From: an uncultured Syntrophobacteraceae bacterium
Lineage (GTDB): Bacteria; Desulfobacterota; Syntrophobacteria; Syntrophobacterales; Syntrophobacteraceae
Length of the DNA: 10,454 nt
Reading direction: 5' to 3'
Assembly: GCA_937889795.1 (NCBI GenBank)
Contig: CALBZH010000894.1
Coordinates: 1-10,454, forward strand
Shown here one piece after another: positions 1-5,716 of the stretch. How positions within the stretch are numbered: position 1 is the stretch's first letter; the number at the start of each line of letters is the position of its first letter. The translations under genes and the position numbers were made by a program. The notes beneath the pieces are model-generated. The model had not been told where the DNA came from, searched no databases, and saw nothing but the letters and a program-made list of their open reading frames with translations.

Positions 1-350
1 GTTATGACCACCAGATCCGGGAACTTGTCCTTGATGGCCTTAACGGCCTGCTGCACGACGCCGTCTTCAGCGAACGCCTCGCTGCCGATCTCGTCCTTAT
101 TGCTCGGAAGGCCGAACAGGAGAATCCCGGGAATGTGGAGGGATGCGACGGACTGGAGCTCGTCGAGCAAGCGGTCGGCGGACAGCTGATAGACTCCGGG
201 CATGGACTTCACGGGGATCTTGGCATCCCGGCCGGGAAGGACGAACAGGGGGTAGATGAGCTGATCGACCGTCAGCACGGTTTCGCGGATCATGCGCCGC
301 AGGTTCTCGGTCCGCCGAAATCTTCTGGGGCGATAATAGGGATAATGCAT
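1..350 (-). CDS. hemB: Delta-aminolevulinic acid dehydratase (porphobilinogen synthase), N-terminal part
   Basis: HemB condenses two 5-aminolevulinate molecules into porphobilinogen, an early cytoplasmic step shared by siroheme, heme and cobalamin synthesis. The 116 visible codons show the family's N-terminal pattern: an Arg-rich RRFRRTENLRRM stretch near residues 9-20, then LIYPLFVLPG at about 32-41, a SMPGVYQLS block at about 49-57 and GILLFGLP at about 73-80. These match the start of bacterial HemB proteins of roughly 320-340 residues, so about two thirds is missing. The catalytic lysines and metal site lie beyond the window edge. The ATG at 348-350 has AAGGAG four bases upstream (355-360). 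The gene follows ahbC on the same strand after a 145-base gap containing a strong hairpin, so it may have its own transcript. Identity is well supported; only the missing part is unknown. Confidence 0.93.
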   Translation of the reverse strand, partial: MHYPYYRPRRFRRTENLRRMIRETVLTVDQLIYPLFVLPGRDAKIPVKSMPGVYQLSADRLLDELQSVASLHIPGILLFGLPSNKDEIGSEAFAEDGVVQQAVKAIKDKFPDLVVI

Positions 351-354
351 AGGG

Positions 355-360
355 CTCCTT
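355..360 (-). promoter_or_regulatory. Ribosome binding site of hemB
   Basis: AAGGAG on the minus strand, four bases before the ATG at 348-350. The spacing is short but the match is good, and it fixes the hemB start. Confidence 0.7.
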
Positions 361-425
361 CGCTCGATTGGGTTCCTCTCCTGAACGCTTTCGAGAGAAC
401 CACTATCACAGAACCACGAAACAGA

Positions 426-454
426 GAAAGCACGAATGGATGATTCGTGCTTTC
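426..454 (-). terminator. 12-bp perfect stem-loop between ahbC and hemB, probable terminator
   Basis: Two perfectly complementary 12-base arms (426-437 and 443-454) flank a 5-base loop. The hairpin starts about 40 bases after the ahbC stop and ends about 75 bases before the hemB ATG. Read leftward, the second arm ends in CTTTC and is followed by TCTCTGTTTC, which is pyrimidine-rich but not a clean T run. An intrinsic terminator or attenuator for the clpX-like/ahbC transcript is the simplest reading; an mRNA-stabilising or processing hairpin is possible. The stem is seen directly; its function is inferred. Confidence 0.6.
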
Positions 455-495
455 CTGGCAAAGCTTCCGGCAATGGGGCGGTTAACGTCGGATCC

Positions 496-1683
496 TCACT
501 TGACCAGACCGACTTCTTCGTCTGTCAGGTAGCACGCCGGGTCGCAAGCCCAAAGATCTCCCGTGGCGGCTTCCGCGCGAACCCTGAAATTCCCGCCGCA
601 GACGTCCAGCCACTTGCAGACCGCGCAACGGCCCTTGACGTATTTTTTCTTCTCCTTGAGTCGGGCCATGAGGTCGTTGGAGAGATCGCTCCAAATCTCG
701 CTGAAGGGCCTTTCCCGCACGTTGCCGAACGAATAGTGCCGCCAGAACTGATCGGCATGAACGCTGCCGTCCCAGCTGATGCAGCCGATGCCGCGCCCCG
801 AGCTGTTGCCTTCGTTCATCTGGAGTAGCTCGAGCACTTCCGGAGCACGGGGCGATTGCTCCTTGAGCATCCGAAGGTACAGGTAGGGCCCATCCGCGTG
901 GTTGTCCACGGTGAGCACTTCCTTGGCCTTGCCGCGATCGTGCAGGTCCTTGGTGCGGTCGATGATGAGGTCCACGGCTTCCCGGGTTTCCTCGTGGGAC
1001 AGGTCTTCTTTCATGAGCTTGCTGCCGCGTCCCGCGTAGACCAGGTGGTAGAAGCAGACCCGAGGGATGTTCTCCGCTTCGAGCAGATCGAAGATGGGGC
1101 CGATCTCACCCGCATTGCGTCGATTCATGGTGAATCGGAGTCCCACCTTGATGCCGGCCTCCTGGCAGGCACGGATCCCGTTCAGGGCCATCTCGAAGGC
1201 GCCTTTGACGCCGCGGAACTTGTCGTTCACGTCGTTGAGGCCATCCAGACTGATACCGACGTAGGAAAGGCCCACCTGCTTGAGCTCCGTGGCCACGACG
1301 GGCGTGATCAGGGTTCCGTTGGTCGAGATGACCGCGCGCATTCCTTTTCCCACCGCATAGGCAGCCAGCTCGGTCAGGTCCGGACGCATGAGCGGCTCTC
1401 CGCCCGAGAACAGCACCACCGGGGCACCGAACCGGGAAAGGTCATCGAGAACCTTCTTGCCTTCCTCGGTGGACAGCTCGTCGGGAAACGCCTCGTCCCG
1501 GGCGTGGGCGTAACAGTGGACGCACTTGAGATTGCAGCGGCGGGTGGCGTTCCACACGACGACGGGCTTCTTGTCGGCCGAGAACTGCAGGAGATGCGAC
1601 GGCAGAAGACCGCTGTGGCGCCCGTAGCGCAGGGCATCGGAAGGCTCCACCGTGCCGCAGTACAGTTTGGAGATGCCAATCAT
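496..1683 (-). CDS. ahbC: Radical SAM/SPASM protein, probable 12,18-didecarboxysiroheme deacetylase AhbC
   Basis: AhbC removes the two acetate side chains of 12,18-didecarboxysiroheme to give iron-coproporphyrin III in the siroheme-dependent heme pathway of sulfate reducers and methanogens. The 395-residue protein has the radical SAM cluster motif C50-NLK-C54-VH-C57, the SGGEP motif at 93-97 that contacts SAM, and STNGT at 120-124. A SPASM-type C-terminal cysteine set follows: C301, C353, C356, C362, C380 and C384, consistent with an auxiliary iron-sulfur cluster. The N-terminus (MIGISKLYCGTVEPSDALRY) and the VVVWNATRRCNLKC context resemble AhbC more than AhbD, which from memory begins its core with an AWE-TR-CN pattern. 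Adjacent hemB supports a heme role. The ATG at 1681-1683 has TGGAG 11 bases upstream (1695-1699), and the gene starts 16 bases after the clpX-like stop, so the two are probably co-transcribed. AhbD or a NirJ-like enzyme are the alternatives. Confidence 0.85.
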   Translation of the reverse strand: MIGISKLYCGTVEPSDALRYGRHSGLLPSHLLQFSADKKPVVVWNATRRCNLKCVHCYAHARDEAFPDELSTEEGKKVLDDLSRFGAPVVLFSGGEPLMRPDLTELAAYAVGKGMRAVISTNGTLITPVVATELKQVGLSYVGISLDGLNDVNDKFRGVKGAFEMALNGIRACQEAGIKVGLRFTMNRRNAGEIGPIFDLLEAENIPRVCFYHLVYAGRGSKLMKEDLSHEETREAVDLIIDRTKDLHDRGKAKEVLTVDNHADGPYLYLRMLKEQSPRAPEVLELLQMNEGNSSGRGIGCISWDGSVHADQFWRHYSFGNVRERPFSEIWSDLSNDLMARLKEKKKYVKGRCAVCKWLDVCGGNFRVRAEAATGDLWACDPACYLTDEEVGLVK

Positions 1684-1699
1684 GGGTTGTTTCGCTCCA

Positions 1700-3499
1700 T
1701 CAGACGAGGTTGAGTTTTGTGGTACCGTCGGGATCGACGCGGTGAGAGTCGGGCTTTCGATAGTGCTCTCGAATCAGCTCTTCCATATACCCCTGCGGGT
1801 CGAGCACCGCTTTCCGGGGCAGTACGAAATGGCTCTTGCCGCTTCGCTCATGGATCAGCTTGAACCCATAGTCGAAGTCTCCAGCGATCTCGTTGCACAG
1901 CGCGACCGCCGTCGTGCCCCGCTGAAGGGCTTCCTTAATGAGCTGGTTGACTGCTTCGGCGTCGAGCTCGATGCGAACGCCGTGACTCTCGAAAAAGCCG
2001 TCTTCAAAGACGCGGATCTGATTGTACAGGAGCAGCACCTCATCGAAGACGGACTCGAGGGGTTGGTCCGTTCGTATGTGACGATCCAGGACGACTTCCA
2101 CACGGTCCGGCGTGAACACGAGCGGATAGTTGTCCAGGTAATGAATGCGCTTCGTGGTCATCAGGTCGCGCAGCTTCTGTTTTTCCTGATCGAGAATGGC
2201 CTGATGACGTCGCAGGAGCTCGGGGTCATCGGGGTTCGCCAGGAGTCGCGCAAGAGAGCCTTCCGGATCCTCGACAACCTCGAGCGTCACCACCAACTGC
2301 CGGATCCTCGTGCTTGGGAGCCGCTTCTCGAAGGGGAGCAAGGCCCGCTCAATGACGCTCACCAATCCCCGCGCGCCCGTTTTCTCCTCGAAAGCCAGCT
2401 CGGCCAGCCGCCTCAGGGCCTCGTCTTCGAAGCGGATGTCGATCCCATACGACCTGAAATCTTCCTTCTTCCCGAGGACGATCGGGCTGTTGGGGTTCTT
2501 CAGGACCTGATAGAGATCCTCGACCTCGAGAGGCTCGAGCACTGCCAGGACAGGAAGCCGCCCGACGAATTCGCTTTCAAAACCGAAGGCGATCATATCC
2601 TCGGCTTTGGCGAAGCGGTTGAGCCGCACATCGTCTTCGCGGCTGTGGATTTGGGCTCCGAAGCCGATTCCCTGCTTCTGCATCCGTTTCTTGACGAGAG
2701 GACCGAGCCCGTTGAAGGCGCCGCTCATGATGAACAGGATATTTTTCGTATTGACGGTGCGCTTCTCGCGTTTTCCCGTTTTTCGGAAGCTTTCCAAGGC
2801 TTGAAGCTGGGAGATGGGGTCGTGGGGGACCTTGAGGTCGACGTCGGTCTCTTCCATGGGTTTGAGGAGAGCCCGCTGCACTCCGGCACGGGACACATCG
2901 GGACCGATGATGGCGCTGGATGAGGCGATCTTGTCGATTTCGTCGATGTAGACAATGCCGTATTGAGCCAGCTCGATGTCTTCCCCCGCCTCGACGACGA
3001 GCTCCCGCACTAAATCTTCAACGTCCCCGCCCACATACCCGGTTTCGCTGAATTTGGTGGCATCCCCTTTGACGAAGGGAACCCCCAGCTTCTTGGCGAT
3101 GAGCTTGATCAGGTAGGTCTTGCCGACCCCTGTCGGGCCGAGGAGCAGGATGTTGTTCTTGATGCGTCCCACCGTGCGATCGGCCGTGGCCTTCGGGTTG
3201 CGATGCTGGTACCGGATGCGGTTGTAGTGAGTGCAAATCTTCGTCGCAAGGATGGCCTTGGCGTCTTCCTGCTTGATCACGTATTGGTTCAGGTAGGCTT
3301 CGAGCTCCTCCGGCTTCATGTCGAACTTGATCTTTTCAGCGCCGCCGGTTTTCTTGGGCTCCTCTTTTACCTCGTGGGGCTGCGGCATCATCATGGGGGA
3401 GATCACTTTGATCCGATAGCCGTACTTCTTGCTCAAGTATTCACTGAGCTCTTTTTCAAGCTCGTCCTGATTGGGCAGTTTTGGGGCGTCATCAGCCAT
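1700..3499 (-). CDS. ClpX-like AAA+ unfoldase lacking the zinc domain, with C-terminal extension
   Basis: This 599-residue AAA+ protein resembles ClpX, the hexameric unfoldase that feeds substrates to ClpP. Visible motifs in order: Walker A GPTGVGKT (121-128), pore loop GYVG (154-157), Walker B IVYIDEIDK (182-190), pore-2 region GVQRALLKPMEET (206-218), a sensor-1-like strand (254-262), IGF loop (278-280), arginine finger in EFVGR (R314) and sensor 2 in GARG (R377). There is no N-terminal Cys4 zinc domain; residues 1-60 are charged. The ClpX RKH loop motif is not recognisable, with VPHDP at 224-228 instead. After the small domain comes an extension of about 200 residues. It includes a charged helical stretch (about 426-447) and a segment (505-538) resembling the first small domain. 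I chose the ATG at 3497-3499 because AAGGAA precedes it and the family-like sequence begins there. The frame stays open upstream, but that stretch crosses the candidate promoter. A ClpP partner is inferred only from IGF. Confidence 0.85.
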   Translation of the reverse strand: MADDAPKLPNQDELEKELSEYLSKKYGYRIKVISPMMMPQPHEVKEEPKKTGGAEKIKFDMKPEELEAYLNQYVIKQEDAKAILATKICTHYNRIRYQHRNPKATADRTVGRIKNNILLLGPTGVGKTYLIKLIAKKLGVPFVKGDATKFSETGYVGGDVEDLVRELVVEAGEDIELAQYGIVYIDEIDKIASSSAIIGPDVSRAGVQRALLKPMEETDVDLKVPHDPISQLQALESFRKTGKREKRTVNTKNILFIMSGAFNGLGPLVKKRMQKQGIGFGAQIHSREDDVRLNRFAKAEDMIAFGFESEFVGRLPVLAVLEPLEVEDLYQVLKNPNSPIVLGKKEDFRSYGIDIRFEDEALRRLAELAFEEKTGARGLVSVIERALLPFEKRLPSTRIRQLVVTLEVVEDPEGSLARLLANPDDPELLRRHQAILDQEKQKLRDLMTTKRIHYLDNYPLVFTPDRVEVVLDRHIRTDQPLESVFDEVLLLYNQIRVFEDGFFESHGVRIELDAEAVNQLIKEALQRGTTAVALCNEIAGDFDYGFKLIHERSGKSHFVLPRKAVLDPQGYMEELIREHYRKPDSHRVDPDGTTKLNLV

Positions 3500-3505
3500 T
3501 TGAGC

Positions 3506-3511
3506 TTCCTT
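3506..3511 (-). promoter_or_regulatory. Ribosome binding site that fixes the ClpX-like start
   Basis: AAGGAA on the minus strand, six bases before the ATG at 3497-3499. The reading frame is open for 70 more codons upstream, to 3709. This site, together with the promoter at 3557-3585 inside that stretch, argues for the shorter 599-residue protein. Confidence 0.65.
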
Positions 3512-3556
3512 CCATGTGGAGAGACCTGACACGCCGCAATGGCCATCAGCATTTGA

Positions 3557-3585
3557 AGTATAAGGGCTGGAGCAGCCCTTTTCAA
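3557..3585 (-). promoter_or_regulatory. Sigma70-type promoter with palindromic spacer ahead of the ClpX-like gene
   Basis: On the minus strand, TTGAAA (-35, 3580-3585) and TATACT (-10, 3557-3562) each match five of six consensus bases and are exactly 17 bases apart. The spacer reads AGGGCT-GCTCC-AGCCCT, so it is itself an inverted repeat filling the gap from -35 to -10. Counting the flanking A and T gives 7-bp arms. Transcription would start near 3550, leaving a leader of about 50 bases before the ATG at 3499. A dyad between -35 and -10 is a common operator position, as in MerR-type promoters, although those usually have 19-20 base spacers. The same dyad could be a weak terminator for the upstream 182-residue gene, but no T run follows it leftward. 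Confidence 0.6.
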
Positions 3586-3705
3586 CCAGGCCTCCAGGCT
3601 GGTGGGAGGAGCCAGGAAGAGGACTCCCATCCCATCGGGACGGGGGACGAGCGGCTGGCGTTCGTGGTCGACCACGGCCGATCCAGGGACAGCGGATGCT
3701 GGCGA

Positions 3706-4254
3706 TCATTCAGGCGGGCGTTCCTCCGATGGATGGCCAAACTCCTCCAAGGCCTGAGGAATAAGGCGGCGAATGAACGATCCGCGGTCGGATTCAAAGG
3801 TCTCCATGTAGTCCACATAGGCCGGGTGCGTCGCGGCCATAGTCGGCGTCCAGTGCTGCATGGAGACGTATTTGGTTGAAAACTCGAGAATGAGGTCGAC
3901 GATCGGGACATGGAACAGAGGAGAGTCGTCCAGCCACCCCATCCGCCGCATGGCCTGGAAGCGAAGGTTATCCAGGAGGAACAGGGCGATGTCCATGACC
4001 AACAGCCGCTCCTTGTTTTCCAGGTAATAGAAGCGCGGTCCCAGCCCGAGCCCGAGCACCCCCATGATGCAGTCATAAAGCGGCATGGAGCCGTCCGGGC
4101 CGCCGCGGGAAAGCTCCTTGAGGGCCGCATCACTCACATCGCGCAGGCAGGTCTGGTCCGTGTAGGTTTCCCCGAAACGATGCTCCCATGACTGAAAGCC
4201 TCGTCGTGCGGCCATCTGGCGTCGCTGTTCATTTAGATTCACAATCGCGGCCAC
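3706..4254 (-). CDS. Uncharacterised 182-residue protein between the MEMO1-AMMECR1 fusion and the ClpX-like gene
   Basis: I do not recognise this family. The protein is 182 residues and looks soluble and mostly helical, with no signal peptide. A mildly hydrophobic stretch with MGVLGLGLGPRFYYLENKER sits near residues 64-83, followed by LLVMDIALFLLDNLRF (about 84-99), which is more like a buried helix than a membrane span. Aromatic and Met-rich segments follow (SMQHWTPTMAATHPAYVDYM, about 130-149), and the acidic, proline-rich tail ends in SEERPPE. Only two cysteines are present, so a metal-cluster site is unlikely. The start is a GTG at 4252-4254, supported by GAGGTG five bases upstream. The gene begins 16 bases after the MEMO1-AMMECR1 stop, so it should share that transcript. 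Codon use resembles that of its neighbours. It is very likely a real gene; its function is unknown. Confidence 0.8.
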   Translation of the reverse strand: MAAIVNLNEQRRQMAARRGFQSWEHRFGETYTDQTCLRDVSDAALKELSRGGPDGSMPLYDCIMGVLGLGLGPRFYYLENKERLLVMDIALFLLDNLRFQAMRRMGWLDDSPLFHVPIVDLILEFSTKYVSMQHWTPTMAATHPAYVDYMETFESDRGSFIRRLIPQALEEFGHPSEERPPE

Positions 4255-4259
4255 GTCTT

Positions 4260-4265
4260 CACCTC
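4260..4265 (-). promoter_or_regulatory. Ribosome binding site supporting a GTG start
   Basis: GAGGTG on the minus strand, five bases upstream of the GTG at 4252-4254. No ATG lies near this position. The next in-frame ATG is 13 codons downstream and lacks a comparable site, so the GTG is preferred. Confidence 0.65.
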
Positions 4266-4270
4266 ATTCT

Positions 4271-5692
4271 TCAAAATACGTCTGCGGAGAAGCGAAAAAT
4301 CTCGGTTTCCGGTTTCATCCACGCATTGGCGGGAAGTCCGGCCTTCTTGCACGTCCACTCCAGGAACTGGGTGCGGTCCCAGCCGTGCTCGACGGCCACT
4401 TGCGGGAGCAGCAGCCCCGACGCGTATCCCTTGCGGATATAAAGGCCGTGCGTTCCGACTTCGATCATTTCGGGGTCCTCAACCCGCTCAAGGGGTGTCA
4501 GAACGGAAATCTCCACGTGCAGGTCGTCCAGCTCCTCGGGGCTGACGGCGCAGAATCGAGGGTCCGAGAAGGCAGCCTGAACCGCCATGCTCTTCACCGT
4601 TTCGATCAAGGGCTCTCGACCTTCGATCATGCCGATGCATCCCCGAAGCTCCGTGCCTTTGTGCAGACAGACAAAAGCTCCGCGCGGCTCGCCAAGTTTT
4701 CCCGATTCCATCGGAGACTCCGGAAGAGCCTCGCCGAGGCACCGGGAACGAATCGCCCCCATTGCCATTTCGTGAAGTGTCTGCTTTTCGGCATCTGAAA
4801 GCCCCAGGCTCACGCCGACTTTGCTGCGTCCGCCCTCGACGCCTGGCGTTTTCGCAGACTCAGGGGCTCGGTAGAATGCCGCTGCAAGGTAACCCACGAC
4901 TCCCCGCTTGTCGCCGCTCACGTCCCCCGAATTGGCGTAGTGAAGCACCTTGGCCTTGCTTGCCCCCATGAGCCTGCTCGCCAGCATGACCGTCATCATC
5001 GGACCGGCGCCGCACGCCTCGCAGTCGCCCCGCTGCAAATGACCGTGCAACCCCTTTGGGTCGAAACGATCGATGCACTCCGAAACCACCTGATCAAGCC
5101 GCTTGGCTTCGGCATACGGGTGATAGTGGGATAGGTCGCTGCTTGCCACGAGAAGGATCCGCTGCTCGCCGCACGCATCGGCGATGACGCGGGCGAGCTG
5201 CTCGCAGAATTCGAGCGACTGGTCCGCCATGATAACCGGGGTCAGCCGAAAGTCCCGCAGCAGGACCTGGAGAAACGGGAGCTGGATTTCGAGGGAGTGC
5301 TCTTCAGCGTCCGCTTCCGGGACGAACCGAACCAGGGATGGATGTTCCAGGAGTGCTTCTACGAGGGGTTGATCCAGCGGCACAACGCCGAGGGGCGTGC
5401 GATAGCCCCCCAGCGTGTAGACGCTCGCTCCTTTGAAATAAGCCCTGTGGCTGGGGGCCAGAATCATGACGCGGTCGAAATGCCGCTCCTCCAGGAGCTT
5501 GTACGCGTGAGCGGCGACGCCCCCCGAGTAGACGTAGCCGGCGTGAGGGACGACGAGCCCCACGAGCTCCCCGGGGACCGGACCTGGCTTGGCCTGGCCG
5601 ATATAGCGGGAGATCTCATTTCTCAGCGCCTCGGGGCGACCGGGGTACCACGTTCCTGCGATGACCGATTCCCGAATCCTCTCTTCAGCCAT
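4271..5692 (-). CDS. amrB: MEMO1-AMMECR1 fusion (AmmeMemoRadiSam system proteins B and A)
   Basis: A 473-residue fusion of two families that co-occur with a radical SAM enzyme in the AmmeMemoRadiSam system. Residues about 5-275 are the MEMO1 half, related in fold to extradiol dioxygenases: VVPHAGYVYSGG (48-59), APSHR (79-83), EHSLEIQLPF (131-140), SSDLSHY (184-190) and C227 in EACGAG. H50, H82 and C227 correspond to the His-His-Cys metal ligands of human MEMO1. Residues about 300-473 are the AMMECR1 half, with the hallmark LRGCIG at 349-354, AFSDPRF at 374-380 and ISVLTPLE at 395-402, ending at the usual place. A linker of about 25 residues joins the halves. The ATG at 5690-5692 has an AGGGG site upstream. 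The gene lies 24 bases after the phosphatase and 16 bases before the unknown gene. Biochemical function of the system is not established to my knowledge. No radical SAM partner of this system is in the window; the radical SAM gene at 496-1683 belongs to heme synthesis. Confidence 0.93.
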   Translation of the reverse strand: MAEERIRESVIAGTWYPGRPEALRNEISRYIGQAKPGPVPGELVGLVVPHAGYVYSGGVAAHAYKLLEERHFDRVMILAPSHRAYFKGASVYTLGGYRTPLGVVPLDQPLVEALLEHPSLVRFVPEADAEEHSLEIQLPFLQVLLRDFRLTPVIMADQSLEFCEQLARVIADACGEQRILLVASSDLSHYHPYAEAKRLDQVVSECIDRFDPKGLHGHLQRGDCEACGAGPMMTVMLASRLMGASKAKVLHYANSGDVSGDKRGVVGYLAAAFYRAPESAKTPGVEGGRSKVGVSLGLSDAEKQTLHEMAMGAIRSRCLGEALPESPMESGKLGEPRGAFVCLHKGTELRGCIGMIEGREPLIETVKSMAVQAAFSDPRFCAVSPEELDDLHVEISVLTPLERVEDPEMIEVGTHGLYIRKGYASGLLLPQVAVEHGWDRTQFLEWTCKKAGLPANAWMKPETEIFRFSADVF

Positions 5693-5716
5693 GTCTTTTC
5701 CCCTTCATGGATAGTC

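Noticed and set aside
396..417. Direct repeat AGAACCAC (396-403 and 410-417) upstream of hemB
   Set aside because: Only two short copies 14 bases apart, with no convincing -35/-10 pair nearby; not enough to call an operator.
856..1713. Plus-strand open frame of 285 codons opposite ahbC
   Set aside because: It is the antisense of a well-recognised radical SAM gene, has no recognisable motifs, and arises from GC-rich codon bias.
1652..2923. Plus-strand open frame of 423 codons opposite the ClpX-like gene
   Set aside because: Antisense shadow of a gene with all AAA+ motifs on the minus strand; no ribosome binding site or family resemblance.
3563..3580. Inverted repeat read as an intrinsic terminator on the plus strand (stem followed by TTTT)
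   Set aside because: No plus-strand gene ends upstream of it; the position between -35 and -10 fits a minus-strand promoter better.
3433..3675. Possible 80-residue small protein (GTG at 3675) between the 182-residue gene and the ClpX-like gene
   Set aside because: The first half reads protein-like, but it has no ribosome binding site, contains the promoter dyad, and overlaps the ClpX-like start in another frame.
3500..3709. 70-codon N-terminal extension of the ClpX-like protein, starting at 3709
   Set aside because: It would cross the candidate promoter and has low-complexity Arg/Pro/Gly content; the ATG at 3499 has its own ribosome binding site.
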